7,602 nt of DNA. Origin: Acidobacteriota bacterium (lineage in GTDB: Bacteria > Acidobacteriota > Terriglobia > Bryobacterales > JACQDG01). The translations under genes and the position numbers were made by a program. The notes beneath the pieces were generated by a model. The model searched no databases and was not told the origin of the DNA. It worked only from the letters and a program-made list of their open reading frames with translations. Below, piece by piece: positions 7,201-7,602 of this stretch (its first letter is position 1; each line of letters starts with the position of its first letter). Where the stretch lies: NCBI GenBank assembly GCA_016201195.1, contig JACQDI010000210.1, positions 1-7,602 of the forward strand. Direction: 5' to 3'.

Positions 7201-7329
7201 GGGGAAGTCGACGTTGGGAAGATCGCTGACCGGCAGCAGCCGGTAGCCCATGATGCCGAACACCAGAATGCCGGTCATGACCAGGGTCGTCATCACCGGC
7301 CGGCGGATGAATAGCTCGGCGATACTCAT
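4207..7329 (-). CDS. RND efflux transporter, MdtB/AcrB-like (HAE-1 type)
   Basis: This inner-membrane, proton-driven pump works as a trimer with a periplasmic adaptor and an outer-membrane channel to expel drugs or other amphipathic compounds. It has 1040 residues, the family norm. The N terminus, LFIRRPVMTTLVMTGIL then PNVDFPTLQVSASLPGASPE, is MdtB/MdtC-like. Twelve membrane segments are visible: one near 11-31, five between 336 and 484, one near 527-547, and five between 855 and 1011, with two large periplasmic loops. The proton-relay residues are present: Asp401-Asp402 in VGFVVDDAIVVLEN and Lys923 in GIVKKNAIMM. GFIPNQDTG (551-559) opens the second repeat. Glu991 in the last membrane segment (AVEGGL) stands where relatives have a nonpolar residue. 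The ATG at 7329 overlaps the adaptor stop (ATGA), with GGGAAG 7 bases upstream. Its substrate cannot be inferred. Confidence 0.96.
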   Translation of the reverse strand: MSIAELFIRRPVMTTLVMTGILVFGIMGYRLLPVSDLPNVDFPTLQVSASLPGASPETMASSVATPLERQFSTIAGLDNMSSTSGLGTTQITLQFAMDRDLDAAAQDVQAAVTAALRQLPPNLPNPPSYQKVNPADQPILYMSLNSASLPLSMVHEYGDTLMAQRISTVSGVAQVQIFGPQKYAVRVQLDPNALATRGIGIDEVQRAIEQANVNLPTGMLFGREKAFTVQATGQLTEAAAYRPAIVTYRNGTPVRLQDLGRVIDSVQTDKVASWYVQNRSITLAVQKQPGTNTVAVVDAIKNLLPALRAQIPASVNLNFVGDRSESIRESVNDVKFTLMLTVALVVMVIFLFLRNVSATVIPSLALPMSIVGTFAVMYLLGYSLDNLSLMALTLSVGFVVDDAIVVLENIVRHMEHGEETLLASLIGSKEIGFTIVSMTISLAAVFIPVLFMGGILGRLFREFAVTIGAAILVSGFVSLSLTPMLCSRFLRPPAEEKHGRLYRATERFFQGMLNVYDWTLRRVLNHRPATMLVSGLLLVATAYLFVVIPKGFIPNQDTGSIFGFTEAAQDISFDSMVKHQQAVAAVVKQDPDVVGFFSGVGAGRASTVGNTGIIYARLKPRPPRTASPEDIIQRLRPKFASIPGINVFLQNPPLIRIGGQVSKSVYQYTLQDADLKELYKWSPIVESRMRELPGLQDVSSDLQITSPQVTVEIDRDKASLLGVSAAQIEGALYNAYGSRQVSTIYTPTNEYWVIMELLPEYQRDPSALSMLYIRSSSGQLVPLNAVAKLTPGVGPLTVNHLGQLPAVTVSFNTKPGVSLGDAIQQVEQVSHTDLPATVLTSFQGVAQAFQSSLKGMGLLLIMAVVVIYMVLGILYESFLHPLTILSGLPSAGFGALATLLLFRTELNIYGFVGIIMLIGIVKKNAIMMIDFALEAQRIEGKPAPEAIYEACLVRFRPIMMTTMAALMGSLPIALGLGAGGEARRPLGLAVEGGLVVSQLLTLYITPVFYVYMESFQAWMKRLGTRQPAARRVPQPVDRRS

Positions 7330-7602
7330 GGCTGCACTTCCCGGACTTTGGTTCCCTGCACGAGGCGGAGCTGGCCGTCGGTGACCACTCGCTCGCCGGC
7401 CTCGACCCCCTTCTCCACCACGGTCTGCTGATCGAGCGTGCGGCTCACCGTCACCGGCCGCGATTCCACGGTGAGGTCCGGCTTGACTACGAAGACATAC
7501 TGGCCCTGCTGCCCGTTTTGAATCGCCTGAGAGGGAACCACGATGGCGTTCGGCTGGGTGGCCAGGGTCAGCACGACGTCCACGTACTCGCCGGGCCACA
7601 GC
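7326..7602 (-). CDS. RND efflux periplasmic adaptor (membrane fusion protein), C-terminal part only
   Basis: Only the last 91 codons are in the window; the 5' end lies beyond the right edge. The visible protein begins LWPGEYVDVVLT and continues with NAIVVPSQAIQNGQQGQYVFVV, then GVEAGERVVTDGQLRLVQGTKV. This is the typical end of the beta-barrel domain and the membrane-proximal domain of MdtA/AcrA-like adaptors, which bridge the RND pump to the outer-membrane channel. Its TGA overlaps the transporter's ATG (7329-7326), so the two are co-translated parts of one pump. No outer-membrane factor gene follows the transporter; if linked, it must lie upstream outside the window. Family is sure, subfamily uncertain. 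Confidence 0.92.
   Translation of the reverse strand, partial: LWPGEYVDVVLTLATQPNAIVVPSQAIQNGQQGQYVFVVKPDLTVESRPVTVSRTLDQQTVVEKGVEAGERVVTDGQLRLVQGTKVREVQP

Overview
The window is GC-rich bacterial chromosome. Every gene I can support lies on the minus strand, so transcription runs from high to low coordinates. The acyl carrier protein, LexA and EtfB sequences, together with an MdtB-like efflux pump, most resemble those of Acidobacteriota or a related Gram-negative lineage. This is family resemblance only; there is no rRNA or other marker to settle it.

In order of transcription: (1) At 7602-4207 is the 3' end of a periplasmic adaptor (membrane fusion) gene, followed through an ATGA overlap by a complete MdtB/AcrB-type RND efflux transporter of 1040 residues. 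(2) At 4206-4057 is a 150-base gap holding a short 7-bp tandem repeat, a pair of 10-bp-spaced GTTCCAAGA direct repeats and a good sigma70-like promoter. (3) At 4056-3412 is lexA, the SOS repressor, with its self-cleavage site and Ser/Lys dyad intact. (4) At 3411-3314 is a promoter with a 10-bp palindrome in its spacer. (5) At 3313-1788 are acpP and fabF (3-oxoacyl-ACP synthase II). (6) At 1787-1711 is an inverted repeat built from the same 7-bp unit. (7) At 1710-1 are etfB and etfA, the electron transfer flavoprotein, again joined by an ATGA overlap; etfA runs off the left edge just short of its C terminus.

Functionally there are three blocks: drug or solute efflux, DNA-damage control, and lipid metabolism (ACP and FabF for chain elongation, Etf for electrons from acyl-CoA or other flavoprotein dehydrogenases).

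I see no undescribed multi-gene system here. Two things deserve a second look. First, fabF has an in-frame amber stop at codon 305, directly after the catalytic HGT motif, with perfectly conserved sequence on both sides; three neighbouring genes end in TAG, which argues against amber reassignment. Second, a four-unit 7-bp repeat (consensus GATCGTR) sits across the stop codon of two unrelated genes in the same orientation, and one copy has an inverted partner that forms a large hairpin immediately before etfB.
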